DNA of 64,000 bases from JAGIBJ01 sp032119595 (GCA_032119595.1 JAUMBQ010000005.1:186001-250000), one strand, 5' to 3'. Positions 1 to 7,963 are shown, counted from the stretch's first letter. The notes: generated by a model not told the origin, from the letters alone. Numbers and translations are program-made.

Positions 1-705
1 TTCGCGGTCGAGGGCTTGCTCCTCTATGTCCTGTGGCGTTTCCGCGCGAGCCGCGGCCACGAGGCCAAGCAGATCCACGGCAACACGACCCTCGAGATCG
101 GTTGGACCGGTGGCGCTGCGGTGCTGGTGATCGTGTTGGCAGTCGTCTCGTTCTTCAAGCTCGGCGAGATCCGCAACCCGCCCAACTCCGACGCGGCTGG
201 CTTTGCCACCACCGTCGTCGCGGCGGACCCGGGCACGAACCAGAAGCTCCCGCCGAACGGCAAGGCCCTGCACATCCGGGTCCTCGGCTTCCAGTACGGC
301 TGGCAGTTCGCGTACGACGACGGCGACGGTAATCCCGACAACGACGTCATTGCGTACCGAGATATGTATGTCCCGACGGACACCACCGTGCTCCTGAGCA
401 TCACCTCTCGTGACGTGATCCACTCTTGGTGGATCCCGGAACTCGGCGGCAAGTTCGATGCCGTGAACGGCTTCAAGAACTGGACCTGGTTCAAGATTCC
501 CGCGGAGAAGGCGGACACCAGCTTCCGCGGCCAGTGCGCAGAGCTCTGCGGCCGCAACCACGCAAACATGACCGCTTCGGCGAAGGCGCTGACTCCTGCG
601 GAGTTCGGCACCTGGCTCAAGAACAAGAAGACCGAACTCGATGACGCGAAGGTGCAGGCCGCTGAGGCCCGCAAGCTCGTCGACGCCGGCGAGACGCTGA
701 AGTAG
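1..705 (+). CDS. ctaC: Cytochrome c oxidase subunit II, 5'-truncated
   Basis: Subunit II of an aa3-type haem-copper oxidase, which accepts electrons from cytochrome c at the CuA centre on the outer face of the membrane. The reading frame is open from base 1, so the start and probably the signal/first residues lie outside the window. The visible part begins inside the first membrane helix, followed by a second helix and the cupredoxin domain. The CuA ligand motif is clear near the C-terminus: GQCAELCGRNHANM with Cys-x3-Cys, His and Met. A basic/acidic C-terminal tail follows. The gene stops 16 bases before ctaD, which carries its own GGAG site. Family assignment is secure; the missing N-terminus is a window effect. 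Confidence 0.95.
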   Translation, partial: FAVEGLLLYVLWRFRASRGHEAKQIHGNTTLEIGWTGGAAVLVIVLAVVSFFKLGEIRNPPNSDAAGFATTVVAADPGTNQKLPPNGKALHIRVLGFQYGWQFAYDDGDGNPDNDVIAYRDMYVPTDTTVLLSITSRDVIHSWWIPELGGKFDAVNGFKNWTWFKIPAEKADTSFRGQCAELCGRNHANMTASAKALTPAEFGTWLKNKKTELDDAKVQAAEARKLVDAGETLK

Positions 706-721
706 CGGACGGAGATTGACG

Positions 722-2437
722 ATGGCTGCCGCTGACGTGACCACCAAGACCGAGGAGCAGACGCTCCCCAAGGTCCCCCTTCTCACCACCCACTCCGTCG
801 AGCCAGAGCTCACGGGCTGGCGTGCCTGGGTCCTGACCACCGATCACAAGAAGATCGGGATCATGTACATCGTGACCGCCCTGGTCTTCTTCGTCTTGGG
901 CGGTGTCGAGGCCCTGCTGATCCGCTTGCAGCTCGGCACGCCCGACAACACGCTGCTGGATCCCCAGACCTACAACGCGATGTTCACGATGCACGGGACG
1001 ACGATGGTCTTCCTGTTCGTCATCCCGATCATGGCTGGGTTCGGCAACTACTTCGCGCCGCTTCAGATCGGCGCGCGAGACATGGCCTTCCCGAAGCTCA
1101 ACGGCCTCTCGTACTGGTTCTACGTCGCCGGCGGCGTCGTGTTCTACTCGTCGCTGTTCTTCGGCGCCCCGGAAGCCGCGTGGACTGCTTACGCCCCGCT
1201 CTCTGACGACGCGTACACCCCCGGGTTCGGCACCGACTCGTGGATCTTCTTGGTCCACCTCACGGGCATCTCGTCGCTCGTCGGCGCGGTCAACTTCGTG
1301 GTGACGATCGCCAACATGCGCGCGCCCGGCATGGGCTGGGGCCGTATGCCGATCTTCGTGTGGACGATCCTGATCTACTCGATCATGCTCATCGTCGCCC
1401 TGCCGGTCATCGCCGTCGCCGCGACGCTGCTGCTGACCGATCGCCACTTCGGCACCCACTTCTACGACGTCGCCGGTGGCGGCGACCCGATGCTGTGGCA
1501 GCACCTCTTCTGGTTCTTCGGTCACCCCGAGGTCTACATCATGATCATCCCGGGCTTCGGGATCATCTCGGAGGTCCTGCCGGTCTTCTCCCGCAAGCCG
1601 ATCTTCGGCTACAAGGCGATCGCCGCGGCCACCGCCTCCATCGCCTTCCTCGGCACGCTTGTGTGGGCCCACCACATGTTCACCACGCCAAGCCCGACGG
1701 CCGTGCTGATCTTCTTCATGATCGGCTCCTTCCTGATCGGCATCCCGACCGGCGTGAAGCTCTTCAACTGGATCTTCACGCTGTACGACGGCGCCATCGA
1801 GTTCAAGACGCCGCTGCTCTTCGCCGTCGGCTTCCTCTCGATGTTCCTCATCGGCGGTATCTCGGGCATCGTCCTTGCGACCTTCCCGATCGACTGGCAG
1901 CTCCACGACTCCTACTTCGTGGTCGCCCACTTCCACTACGTGCTCGTCGGCGGCGCCATGTTCTCGATCACCTCGGGCCTCTACTACTGGTACCCGAAGA
2001 TGACCGGCCGCATGATGGGCGAGACGATGGGCAAGTGGTCCTTCTGGTTCATGTTCGTCGGCTTCAACATCACCTTCCTCGTGCAGCATTCGCTGGGCCT
2101 GGATGGCATGCCGCGCCGCATCTACGAGTACGAGGACATCGGCAACTGGGGCACCTGGAACCTGATCTCGACGATCGGCTCCTTCATCCTCGGATTCGGT
2201 TTGCTCCTCTCGATGATCAACGCCTACCGCTCGCTGAAGAAGGGCGCCGTCTCCGGCCCCGACCCGTGGCGTGGCAACACGCTCGAGTGGTTCATCCCCT
2301 CGCCGCCGCCGGTCAACAACTTCGACATCATTCCGACCGTCCGCTCCGTGGAGCCGCTCAAGGACATCCGTCAGGAGGTCGCGGCTCGCTCGCAGGCCCC
2401 CGGCGCGACGGAAGCCCCGGCCCCGGCCGCTCACTGA
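722..2437 (+). CDS. ctaD: Cytochrome c oxidase subunit I
   Basis: Catalytic subunit I of the aa3 oxidase (571 aa, twelve predicted membrane helices), reducing oxygen at the haem a3-CuB centre and pumping protons. Diagnostic segments visible: HPEVYIMIIPGFG with the CuB His and cross-linked Tyr region, the HHMFTT pair of CuB histidines and HFHYVLVGG carrying the haem ligands. The ATG at 722 is preferred to the in-frame TTG at 716 because GGAG (711-714) sits 7 bases upstream of the ATG. The soluble C-terminus is rich in Pro and Ala. It lies between ctaC and ctaB and only four bases separate its stop from the ctaB start, so the genes are probably co-transcribed. Confidence 0.97.
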   Translation: MAAADVTTKTEEQTLPKVPLLTTHSVEPELTGWRAWVLTTDHKKIGIMYIVTALVFFVLGGVEALLIRLQLGTPDNTLLDPQTYNAMFTMHGTTMVFLFVIPIMAGFGNYFAPLQIGARDMAFPKLNGLSYWFYVAGGVVFYSSLFFGAPEAAWTAYAPLSDDAYTPGFGTDSWIFLVHLTGISSLVGAVNFVVTIANMRAPGMGWGRMPIFVWTILIYSIMLIVALPVIAVAATLLLTDRHFGTHFYDVAGGGDPMLWQHLFWFFGHPEVYIMIIPGFGIISEVLPVFSRKPIFGYKAIAAATASIAFLGTLVWAHHMFTTPSPTAVLIFFMIGSFLIGIPTGVKLFNWIFTLYDGAIEFKTPLLFAVGFLSMFLIGGISGIVLATFPIDWQLHDSYFVVAHFHYVLVGGAMFSITSGLYYWYPKMTGRMMGETMGKWSFWFMFVGFNITFLVQHSLGLDGMPRRIYEYEDIGNWGTWNLISTIGSFILGFGLLLSMINAYRSLKKGAVSGPDPWRGNTLEWFIPSPPPVNNFDIIPTVRSVEPLKDIRQEVAARSQAPGATEAPAPAAH

Positions 2438-2441
2438 CCTC

Positions 2442-3341
2442 GTGTCGGTCACTCCTGCCATCTCCCCCGCGGTCACCCGACCGCGGGGTGTTCAGCTCGC
2501 CCTAGACCTCTTCGAGCTCACCAAGCCGAAGGTCCAGAGCCTCTTGCTCTTCACCACGGTCATGGCGATGTACGTCGCGGGGATTCCATCCCTCGAACTC
2601 ATCGCACTGACTCTGCTTGGCGGAGCGATGTCGGCTGGCGGCTCCGGTGCGGTCAACCACTGGTATGACCGGGACATCGACATCCAGATGGCTCGCACGG
2701 CTGACCGCCCGGTCCCGTCGGGTCGCGTCTCCCCCGGGCTCGCGCTCGGCTGGGGCATCTTCCTTGCGGTCGCCAGCGTGTTCCTGCTCGGCTTCGCCGT
2801 CAACTGGCTCGCGGCTGGGCTCTCCTTCGCTGGCTTCCTTTGGTACGTGTTCGTCTACACGTTCTGGCTCAAGCGCCGGACGCCGCAGAACATCGTGATC
2901 GGTGGCGCCGCCGGCGCCTTCCCTCCGATGGTCGGCTGGGCTGCGGTCCAGGGCAACATCACGTGGACTTCCGTCGCACTCTTCGCGATCGTGTTTTTCT
3001 GGACCCCGCCGCACTTCTGGGCGCTCTCGCTACTCATGAAGGACGAGTACGCGAAGGTCAACGTCCCGATGCTGCCCGTCGTGAAAGGCGAGCGCGTCAC
3101 CCGGAACTGGATTCTCGGCTCGACCGTCGTCCTGGTGCTCAGCACCCTGGTCCCGATCTTCACGGAGGGCATGGGCGGTCGGTACATCTCGTCGGCGCTC
3201 ATCCTCGGTGCGGTCTTCCTCATCGGTGCCGAACTGCTCCGCCGTCGCCCGAGCCGCGCGCTCGCGCTGCGCCTCTACCTCTTCAGCCTTCTGTACCTCG
3301 CGCTCGTCTTCGGCGCGATGGTCTGCGACACGCGCCTCTAG
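2442..3341 (+). CDS. ctaB: Protohaem IX farnesyltransferase
   Basis: Membrane UbiA-family prenyltransferase that farnesylates haem b to haem o, the first step in making haem a for the oxidase encoded just upstream. The product is 299 aa, normal for CtaB. The first Asp-rich prenyl-diphosphate motif is visible as NHWYDRDIDIQMARTADRP and the second around DEYAKVNVPMLPVVKGERVT. The open frame extends back into ctaD, but the GTG at 2442, four bases after the ctaD stop, gives the correct N-terminus for the family. Several hydrophobic helices are evident. It is followed by two small membrane-protein genes that belong to the same cluster. Confidence 0.95.
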   Translation: MSVTPAISPAVTRPRGVQLALDLFELTKPKVQSLLLFTTVMAMYVAGIPSLELIALTLLGGAMSAGGSGAVNHWYDRDIDIQMARTADRPVPSGRVSPGLALGWGIFLAVASVFLLGFAVNWLAAGLSFAGFLWYVFVYTFWLKRRTPQNIVIGGAAGAFPPMVGWAAVQGNITWTSVALFAIVFFWTPPHFWALSLLMKDEYAKVNVPMLPVVKGERVTRNWILGSTVVLVLSTLVPIFTEGMGGRYISSALILGAVFLIGAELLRRRPSRALALRLYLFSLLYLALVFGAMVCDTRL

Positions 3342-3371
3342 CGCGATCGCGCCCCCGCCCATTCTTCGGTC

Positions 3372-3377
3372 TAGACT
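3372..3377 (+). promoter_or_regulatory. TAGACT -10-like box, start-proximal
   Basis: TAGACTG ends nine bases before the ATG at 3387. The same 7-mer recurs at the same spacing before three other genes in this window. No convincing -35 hexamer is visible. It would place transcription initiation at or next to the start codon. Confidence 0.45.
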
Positions 3378-3386
3378 GGAATCTCC

Positions 3387-3506
3387 ATGGACAAGCAACT
3401 CGTGAGAAGTAACTTCCGGGTCACGATCATCTCGACGCTCGTGATCCTCGTGATGACCGGAGCCGGGTTTGTCGCCTCCGTGATCTACGTCGGAGGCACG
3501 CCGTAA
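3387..3506 (+). CDS. 39-aa single-helix membrane protein of the oxidase cluster
   Basis: A very small gene missed by length-limited ORF finding. The translation starts MDKQLVRSNFRVT and contains one hydrophobic helix (IISTLVILVMTGAGFVASVIY) followed by a short VGGTP tail. Its TAA stop overlaps the ATG of the next gene in TAATG, so the two are translationally coupled. Position between ctaB and a subunit IV-like gene suggests a small accessory subunit or assembly factor of the cytochrome oxidase. That role is inferred from context; I recognise no family motif. A TAGACTG box lies just upstream. Confidence 0.65.
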   Translation: MDKQLVRSNFRVTIISTLVILVMTGAGFVASVIYVGGTP

Positions 3507-3805
3507 TGGCTACCGAACGCAAGCTTCCCGCCGTCGGCGAGGAGATCCACCTCCCCGGCCCGAGCGCCCAGCCGCTGATGACCGCGGTCGGCACCATGAT
3601 CGCGCTGATCGGTCTGACGATCGAGACGCCCGTCGTCTTCATCATCGGTGCGACCATCCTGGTCGTCACGCTCTACGCATGGATTCGCGATGCAATCGCC
3701 GAGTTCAAGGCACTGCCCGATCATCATGGCGATCACGGCCACGATGACGCGCACGCCCACGCTGACGACACGCTGGCTGCCGCGCCGGATCTCGGCAAGC
3801 ACTGA
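3506..3805 (+). CDS. Small two-helix protein, probable cytochrome c oxidase subunit IV
   Basis: A 99-aa protein with a short soluble N-terminus (containing LPGPSAQPL), two membrane helices (around residues 24-60) and a His/Asp-rich tail (HHGDHGHDDAHAHADD). The pattern of two helices after a Leu-Pro-Gly-Pro entry resembles the actinobacterial subunit IV/CtaF group, and the gene is the last of the ctaCDB cluster. The His/Asp-rich tail could bind metal, which is suggestive near a copper enzyme but unproven. No subunit III gene follows; it may lie upstream of the window. A terminator-like hairpin comes 33 bases after the stop. Confidence 0.6.
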   Translation: MATERKLPAVGEEIHLPGPSAQPLMTAVGTMIALIGLTIETPVVFIIGATILVVTLYAWIRDAIAEFKALPDHHGDHGHDDAHAHADDTLAAAPDLGKH

Positions 3806-3838
3806 GCCGCGGCGGCTTGCCGCCTCCATCGCTTGACT

Positions 3839-3873
3839 GAAGGGCTCCGCGACGCGGGGCCCTTCGTCGTTTC
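3839..3873 (+). terminator. Rho-independent terminator of the oxidase operon
   Basis: GAAGGGC-T-CCGC pairs with GCGG-G-GCCCTTC around a GAC loop, followed by GTCGTTTC. It lies just after the last gene of the ctaCDB cluster and before a convergent CBS-domain gene. Confidence 0.7.
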
Positions 3874-3999
3874 GGGGCTCAAGTCGCCGCTGTGCCCTTC
3901 GTGCGGGGCAATCCCTACCTGATCGAAGGCGGACACCCGCCAGAGAGCGCGGCGGTGTCGGCCAGAGCAGGATGCCGCGTGATCGCGGCAGACGATGCG

Positions 4000-4410
4000 T
4001 TACGCCGTAGCGGAGTGCATCGCGATGGCGATGGGCTCCCACGCAGCGACGATGTCGCGAATGGAGACGACTCCGACGACTTCGGAGCCTTCGACCACCA
4101 CGAGGTGACGGCACCGCCCCTTGAGCATCATCTGGGCGGCATGCTCGAGCGGCCACGAAGGCACGGCGATGACGGTGTCACGCGCCATGTGGTGCGTGAC
4201 CAGTTCGGCGTCGAGATCGAGACCGGCCGCGACGGCGCGGACGATGTCGCGCTCGGCCACTACACCCGGCCCCATCGCCTCGGGATCAATGACCACCGCG
4301 GAGCCGACGCCCTTCTCGGCCATCTTCTCTGCAGCCTGACGCAGGGTGTGCCCCGGTCCGACCGCGAGCACCACCGACGACATCGCTTCGCTGACGACTT
4401 CCTTGACCAT
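4000..4410 (-). CDS. Protein of two CBS domains
   Basis: A 136-aa cytoplasmic protein consisting almost entirely of a CBS pair (about residues 8-60 and 72-128). Such stand-alone Bateman modules bind adenine nucleotides and act as energy or ligand sensors; the partner is not evident here. Typical segments are GVGSAVVIDP and VVAERDIVRAV in the first repeat and HLVVVEGSEVVGVVSIRDIV in the second. An in-frame TTG at 4428 could add six residues, but the ATG at 4410 has GGAGAG upstream. The gene is convergent with the oxidase operon and divergent from the AraC-type gene, so it shares the upstream region with that regulator. Confidence 0.85.
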   Translation of the reverse strand: MVKEVVSEAMSSVVLAVGPGHTLRQAAEKMAEKGVGSAVVIDPEAMGPGVVAERDIVRAVAAGLDLDAELVTHHMARDTVIAVPSWPLEHAAQMMLKGRCRHLVVVEGSEVVGVVSIRDIVAAWEPIAIAMHSATA

Positions 4411-4553
4411 CTTCGCTCTGCTCTCCAAGGGCTTCTAGCAATCTCGAGAGGCGGCAAGTCCCCGGATGACGCTGATGCGCCGGCCATCTCCCGGTCGTCC
4501 GAGCGGCCGGACGACCCGCCGAGCATATCGCAGCAATCGTCACAATGTCCACC

Positions 4554-4727
4554 CTTGCAAGCAGCCGCGAACGATCGAGATGCGTCGGAAACGTGCCCGA
4601 AACGCATGACGGGCGCCTTCGAGATGACCGGTCGTGACCGCGCCAAAACAGCGCGCAAGCACACTCATCCCACCACTTGCTTGCTTAAGCAACGATTGAG
4701 GCGCTATAGTTGCTCTTGCAAGCACAC
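4554..4727 (+). repeat. Repeated CTTGCAAGCA-like sites
   Basis: Copies seen: CTTGCAAGCA at 4554-4563, GCAAGCACAC at 4655-4664, the perfect 12-base palindrome TTGCTTAAGCAA at 4681-4692 (preceded by another TTGC), and CTTGCAAGCACAC at 4715-4727. The two GCAAGCACAC copies start 63 bases apart. Placement around a candidate promoter upstream of a regulator gene suggests an operator array, possibly autoregulatory. Confidence 0.45.
4681..4710 (+). promoter_or_regulatory. Candidate promoter for the AraC-type gene
   Basis: TTGCTT (4681-4686), 18-base spacer, TATAGT (4705-4710). The -35 element forms the left half of the TTGCTTAAGCAA palindrome, so a protein bound there would contact the promoter directly. 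Leader of roughly 150 bases to the ATG at 4871. Confidence 0.45.
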
Positions 4728-4870
4728 ACGCGCCAGGATCAGCTTCCACGAGAAGCTAGGCGCGCTCAGGCCCGATGTCCACCGGGGTTCCCACACCTGA
4801 GCGTCGCCCGCGATCACCCACCCCACGCGACCCACACCCCATGACCGAGACCCCCAGTCGAGGTAACTCC

Positions 4871-5278
4871 ATGACCGAGCATCGCGCCTCAACCATTGCC
4901 AGCAGAACCGCCCTCTATCGTGAGGCGGTATCGGTCATCGAGGCCGATTACGCCTCCACGTTGACGCTTGACGACATCGCGGTGAAAATCGCATCGTCTC
5001 GACGTCAGCTGCAACGAGCGTTCGCCGAGGTCGGCGAAACCACGTTCCGAGACGTCCTCACGGCCGTCCGCATGGATCGTGCCGCCGAGCTCCTGACTGA
5101 CCCGCGCTATTCCGTGCGGAGCGTCGCCTTCCAGGTGGGTTACCGCCAGCCGGCACAGTTCGCCAAGGCGTTCCGCCGCCACCACGGCCTCTCGCCGTCG
5201 GAGTTCCGCGTTCGCCGACGCTTCGGCCTCGACGAGCCACAGACGGCGGTCGAAGGCCGTTCGTTTCTCCTGGCCTGA
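4871..5278 (+). CDS. AraC/Ada-type helix-turn-helix regulator, DNA-binding domain only
   Basis: A 135-aa protein that is essentially a single AraC-family DNA-binding domain with its two helix-turn-helix units (TLDDIAVKIASSRRQLQRAF, then SVRSVAFQVGYRQPAQFAKAFRRHHG, ending SPSEFR). No sensor domain precedes it, so it resembles the small Ada/SoxS-like or MarA-like group in architecture. ATG 4871 is chosen because GAGG lies 8 bases upstream; in-frame ATGs at 4775 and 4841 would add a Pro/Arg-rich stretch that does not look like the family. It has its own upstream region with repeated palindromic motifs. Target genes are unknown. Confidence 0.8.
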   Translation: MTEHRASTIASRTALYREAVSVIEADYASTLTLDDIAVKIASSRRQLQRAFAEVGETTFRDVLTAVRMDRAAELLTDPRYSVRSVAFQVGYRQPAQFAKAFRRHHGLSPSEFRVRRRFGLDEPQTAVEGRSFLLA

Positions 5279-5286
5279 CGGCCAAG

Positions 5287-5304
5287 AGCGGCCACCCGGC
5301 CGCT
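5287..5304 (+). terminator. Short hairpin after the AraC-type gene
   Basis: AGCGGCC-accc-GGCCGCT, eight bases after the stop. The downstream sequence (GACCGATTTCG) is only weakly T-rich, so this is a tentative terminator. Confidence 0.35.
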
Positions 5305-5412
5305 GACCGATTTCGCGCCCCCGCCGTGGTCTTCGCTCCTTGCGATGGCCATATCGGGGGCGCCGTCGTTCCCCTCTGGCCCCCCGGAGGCGTGAGCCGC
5401 CCTACGCCTTGG

Positions 5413-5418
5413 TAGGGT
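5413..5418 (+). promoter_or_regulatory. TAGGGT -10-like box, start-proximal
   Basis: TAGGGTTC; the box ends seven bases before the GTG at 5426. The same TAGGGTTC precedes the M23 peptidase start. It fits a leaderless transcript. Confidence 0.4.
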
Positions 5419-5425
5419 TCATCCC

Positions 5426-5689
5426 GTGAAGCAGCGTTACCGGTTCCGTACGCCGAGCAGCGGCCGCGAGCTCATCCTCGAGGCCGACCCAGAGCTGGTC
5501 TACCACGACCACATCAGCGGTGAGCCGCTGCAGGTCATGGGGAAGGTCCTCCCGCTCGCGCCCTCGACCTCCAATCTCCCTTGGTCCGTCGCCACGCTGC
5601 GGATCTGCCCGCACTGCGGCCAAATGGCCCAGCGCGACCTCAACGAGTGCCCGACGTGCGGACGCCGCATGACGGCTCTCAGCGACTAG
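5426..5689 (+). CDS. 87-aa zinc-ribbon protein
   Basis: Small soluble protein with a C-terminal treble-clef or zinc-ribbon motif: CPHCG (Cys61, Cys64) and CPTCG (Cys75, Cys78). The first 60 residues have mixed strands and no motif I recognise. The GTG at 5426 is accepted because a TAGGGT box sits just upstream and the GTG opens the frame (MKQRYRFRTP). A lipoprotein gene follows after seven bases. Function unknown; a structural or nucleic-acid-binding zinc site is likely from the Cys spacing alone. Confidence 0.7.
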   Translation: MKQRYRFRTPSSGRELILEADPELVYHDHISGEPLQVMGKVLPLAPSTSNLPWSVATLRICPHCGQMAQRDLNECPTCGRRMTALSD

Positions 5690-5696
5690 AGCTTCC

Positions 5697-6152
5697 GTGC
5701 GCCTGCCGGCTTCCCGTGGCCTGATCGCGGTCGCCGCAACCCTCTTGATTGCGGGATGCGGCGGAGGATCTGAGATCGCCCCCGAGCCGCGGAGCGCGGT
5801 CGACATCGTCCCGCCCACTGGCGAGACGGCCATTCCGGACCGCGTCGACCCGACCACCGTTGAATCAACGACGCCGGAATCGACCACGCCAACCACTCCG
5901 GACACGTCGACGGGCGCCACGTCGTCGGATACGACGACGGCACCGTCGGGCGGCACGTCCACCTCCGGGAGCACGTCGACCTCGGGTGGGACCTCCACCA
6001 CGGGTGGCGCGCCGACCACCGGCGGGACATCGACGACCGGTGGCGCGACCACCGGCGGCGCAACGACCGGCGGCAGTACGACGGGCGACACCGGTGCTGC
6101 CACCGGCGGCGCCGACAGCAACTTCTGCGACCTCAACCCTGGCGTGTGTTGA
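5697..6152 (+). CDS. Lipoprotein with Thr/Ser/Gly low-complexity tail
   Basis: A 151-aa exported lipoprotein. The signal peptide ends in the lipobox LIAGC (lipidated Cys21), followed by GGGSE. From about residue 55 to 140 the sequence is a run of Thr, Ser and Gly with imperfect TSTSGG, TTGGAP and TTGG units, ending in NFCDLNPGVC, where two Cys could pair. The low-complexity part probably forms an extended, possibly O-glycosylated spacer on the cell surface. GTG 5697 starts eight bases after the preceding stop. No enzymatic domain is visible; function unknown. Confidence 0.7.
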   Translation: MRLPASRGLIAVAATLLIAGCGGGSEIAPEPRSAVDIVPPTGETAIPDRVDPTTVESTTPESTTPTTPDTSTGATSSDTTTAPSGGTSTSGSTSTSGGTSTTGGAPTTGGTSTTGGATTGGATTGGSTTGDTGAATGGADSNFCDLNPGVC

Positions 6153-6199
6153 GCGGTCCAGACCGCTCCATTCCCCGCTCAAGCGTGTTTCAAGATCTC

Positions 6200-6904
6200 G
6201 TGAACCGACGCCTCCTCCTCCCCCTGCTGTCCTCGATCGCAGCGTTCGCCGCCCCGTCGGCCGCGACCGCCGCCGTGAGCGAGATCGGTGCCCTCGGCAC
6301 CGCCACCGCTGGCTGCCCCGGCTTCGCGCAAGAGGACTGCAAGATCGTCGTCGTCCGGCAGACCGGCTTCCAGGCCAAGGTCGGCACGACCAAGGCGTTT
6401 ACGACGGTCCCGTCCTCGGGCCACCTCGTCGCCTGGACGGTCTCGCTCGCTGCGGTCAGCGCCGCCAAGGTCAAAGAGGTCGGTGCCGACTTCGGCGGGG
6501 CACCGCGCCTGGCGATCGTCGTGCTCGAGCCCTTGGGCAAGTCCAAGTTCCGTGTCGTCGAAAAGGGCCCGTTGACCGACGTCACCAACTACCTCGGCAC
6601 CACCCCCACGTTCGCCCTCCCGACCGCCTTGCCGGTCAAGAAGGGCCAGGTCGTCGGCGTGACCGTTCCGAGCTGGGTTCCGATGCTCCAGACCGGACTC
6701 GGCGCCGACACCTCATGGCGATCGAGCAAGCCACTGAAGGAGGTCGTTGCCAAGGACTTCCGCACGCAGCGCGCACTCGTCGGTGACACGACCGAGGGCT
6801 TCTTCGGCGCCCTCTACCAGCGGGCTCGTCTGGCCTACAGCGCCGCCTTCGTGCCGACGCCGCCGATGACGCCGACGCCGAAGAAAACGCCCGCCAAGAA
6901 GTAG
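6200..6904 (+). CDS. Secreted protein of unknown function
   Basis: A 234-aa protein with an N-terminal signal peptide (NRRLLLPLLSSIAAFAAPSA..ATA) and no further membrane helix. The mature part starts VSEIGALGTATAGCPGF and contains a Cys pair (ATAGCPGF and EDCKIVV) that probably forms a disulphide. The GTG at 6200 gives the best signal peptide; a TTG at 6146 and a GTG at 6185 are also in frame and would lengthen the n-region. The C-terminus is a Pro/Thr/Lys tail ending TPKKTPAKK. I do not recognise the family. It lies between a lipoprotein gene and an ABC exporter operon, on the same strand. Confidence 0.65.
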   Translation: MNRRLLLPLLSSIAAFAAPSAATAAVSEIGALGTATAGCPGFAQEDCKIVVVRQTGFQAKVGTTKAFTTVPSSGHLVAWTVSLAAVSAAKVKEVGADFGGAPRLAIVVLEPLGKSKFRVVEKGPLTDVTNYLGTTPTFALPTALPVKKGQVVGVTVPSWVPMLQTGLGADTSWRSSKPLKEVVAKDFRTQRALVGDTTEGFFGALYQRARLAYSAAFVPTPPMTPTPKKTPAKK

Positions 6905-6989
6905 CGGCGGCGGGGCCGAGCTGGCCCACGCTGCCTGACGGTCAGCGGCGACCCGAGCGGGCCTGACCGGGGCGTTGGGGCCACCACCC

Positions 6990-6995
6990 TAGACT
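6990..6995 (+). promoter_or_regulatory. TAGACT -10-like box before the ABC operon
   Basis: TAGACTG, with the box ending eight bases before the GTG at 7004. No -35 of recognisable sequence. One of four identical TAGACTG boxes at near-constant distance from a start codon. Confidence 0.45.
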
Positions 6996-7003
6996 GCCTC
7001 GGC

Positions 7004-7963
7004 GTGCCACCCCACGCCATCGTCACCACCGGCCTCGAGAAGCGATATCCGCGAGGCGGGACGTACGCCGTGCGCGGTGTCGACCTCGCCGTCGACCCCG
7101 GTGAGGTCTACGGATTCCTCGGTCCAAACGGAGCCGGGAAGTCAACGATGGTCCGGCTCCTCGTCACGTTGCTTCGGCCGTCGGCGGGCACCGCCTTCGT
7201 CGCGGGCCACGACGTCGTGAAGAACCCCGCCGCCGTCCGGGCCAACATTGGCGTCGCGCTGCAGGACGCCGCGATCGACCCGCTCATGACGGGCCGCGAG
7301 CTGCTGCGGCTGCAGTCGGTCCTGCATGGCATTCCGCGCAAGGCGGTGGCCCCGCGGAGCGACCTGCTCCTGGAGCGCGTCGGCCTTACCGAGGCGGGCG
7401 ACAAGCGCGTTGGCGAGTACTCCGGTGGCATGCGCCGACGTCTGGATCTCGCGATGGCGCTGATCCACGAACCTTCCGTGCTGTTCCTCGACGAGCCGAC
7501 CACCGGGCTGGACCCCTCAAGCCGGCTGCTCCTGTGGAGCGAGGTTCGTCGCCTGCGCGACCAAGGCACGACCGTGTTCCTCACCACGCAGTATCTCGAG
7601 GAAGCCGATCAGCTCGCCGATCGCGTCGGGATCATCGCCGGTGGCGAGCTCGTCGCTGAGGACACGCCGGCCGCGCTCAAGGCGCAGGTCGGGCGACCGC
7701 ACGTGCATATCGGGCTCTGCGACCCCGCAGACTTGCCAATGGCGCTGGAGGTGTCCGCCTCCGTCGGGAGTCCGCGGCCTGGCGTGACGCCGTCATGCCT
7801 CGACGTCTCCGTCGACCACGGTTCGCGCGAACTCGCTGCCCTCGTGCGCGTCCTTGACGACGCCGGCATCGTCGTCGAGTCGATGGCGGTCGTGAGTCCA
7901 ACCCTCGACGATGTCTTCCTGCAGAAGACCGGCGAGCACCTCGCCGAGGAAGCAGCAGCGTGA
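7004..7963 (+). CDS. ABC exporter ATP-binding protein, DrrA type
   Basis: A 319-aa cytoplasmic ATPase of a DrrA-like exporter. Walker A GPNGAGKST spans residues 40-48, the Q-loop is near residue 88, the signature EYSGGMRRRLDLA near 138-150 and Walker B VLFLDEPTTGLDP near 159-171. The C-terminal extension of about 100 residues after the nucleotide-binding core is typical of the daunorubicin-resistance subfamily. It overlaps the first permease gene (GTGA) and forms an operon with two permeases. Substrate cannot be deduced; the family handles drugs, lipids or polysaccharides. A TAGACTG box directly before the GTG supports this start. Confidence 0.9.
   Translation: MPPHAIVTTGLEKRYPRGGTYAVRGVDLAVDPGEVYGFLGPNGAGKSTMVRLLVTLLRPSAGTAFVAGHDVVKNPAAVRANIGVALQDAAIDPLMTGRELLRLQSVLHGIPRKAVAPRSDLLLERVGLTEAGDKRVGEYSGGMRRRLDLAMALIHEPSVLFLDEPTTGLDPSSRLLLWSEVRRLRDQGTTVFLTTQYLEEADQLADRVGIIAGGELVAEDTPAALKAQVGRPHVHIGLCDPADLPMALEVSASVGSPRPGVTPSCLDVSVDHGSRELAALVRVLDDAGIVVESMAVVSPTLDDVFLQKTGEHLAEEAAA

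Larger units (their letters stand above)
4411..4870. other. Intergenic region between CBS gene and AraC-type gene
   Basis: About 460 bases without a convincing gene. It is less GC-rich than its surroundings in the 4640-4730 stretch and contains several copies of a TTGCAAGCA-like motif and a candidate plus-strand promoter, described separately. I see no other structure. Confidence 0.6.

Noticed and set aside
617..2476. 619-codon open frame antisense to ctaD
   Set aside because: Extremely Arg/Asp/Glu-rich translation typical of a GC-rich antisense shadow; ctaD on the plus strand is certain.
4428..4800. Plus-strand open frame 3892-4800 across the CBS gene and its upstream region
   Set aside because: Antisense to a clear CBS-pair gene and composition typical of a shadow.
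5880..6110. CRISPR or DNA repeat array
   Set aside because: The repetitive DNA simply encodes the Thr/Ser/Gly tail of the lipoprotein; units are short, irregular and without spacers.
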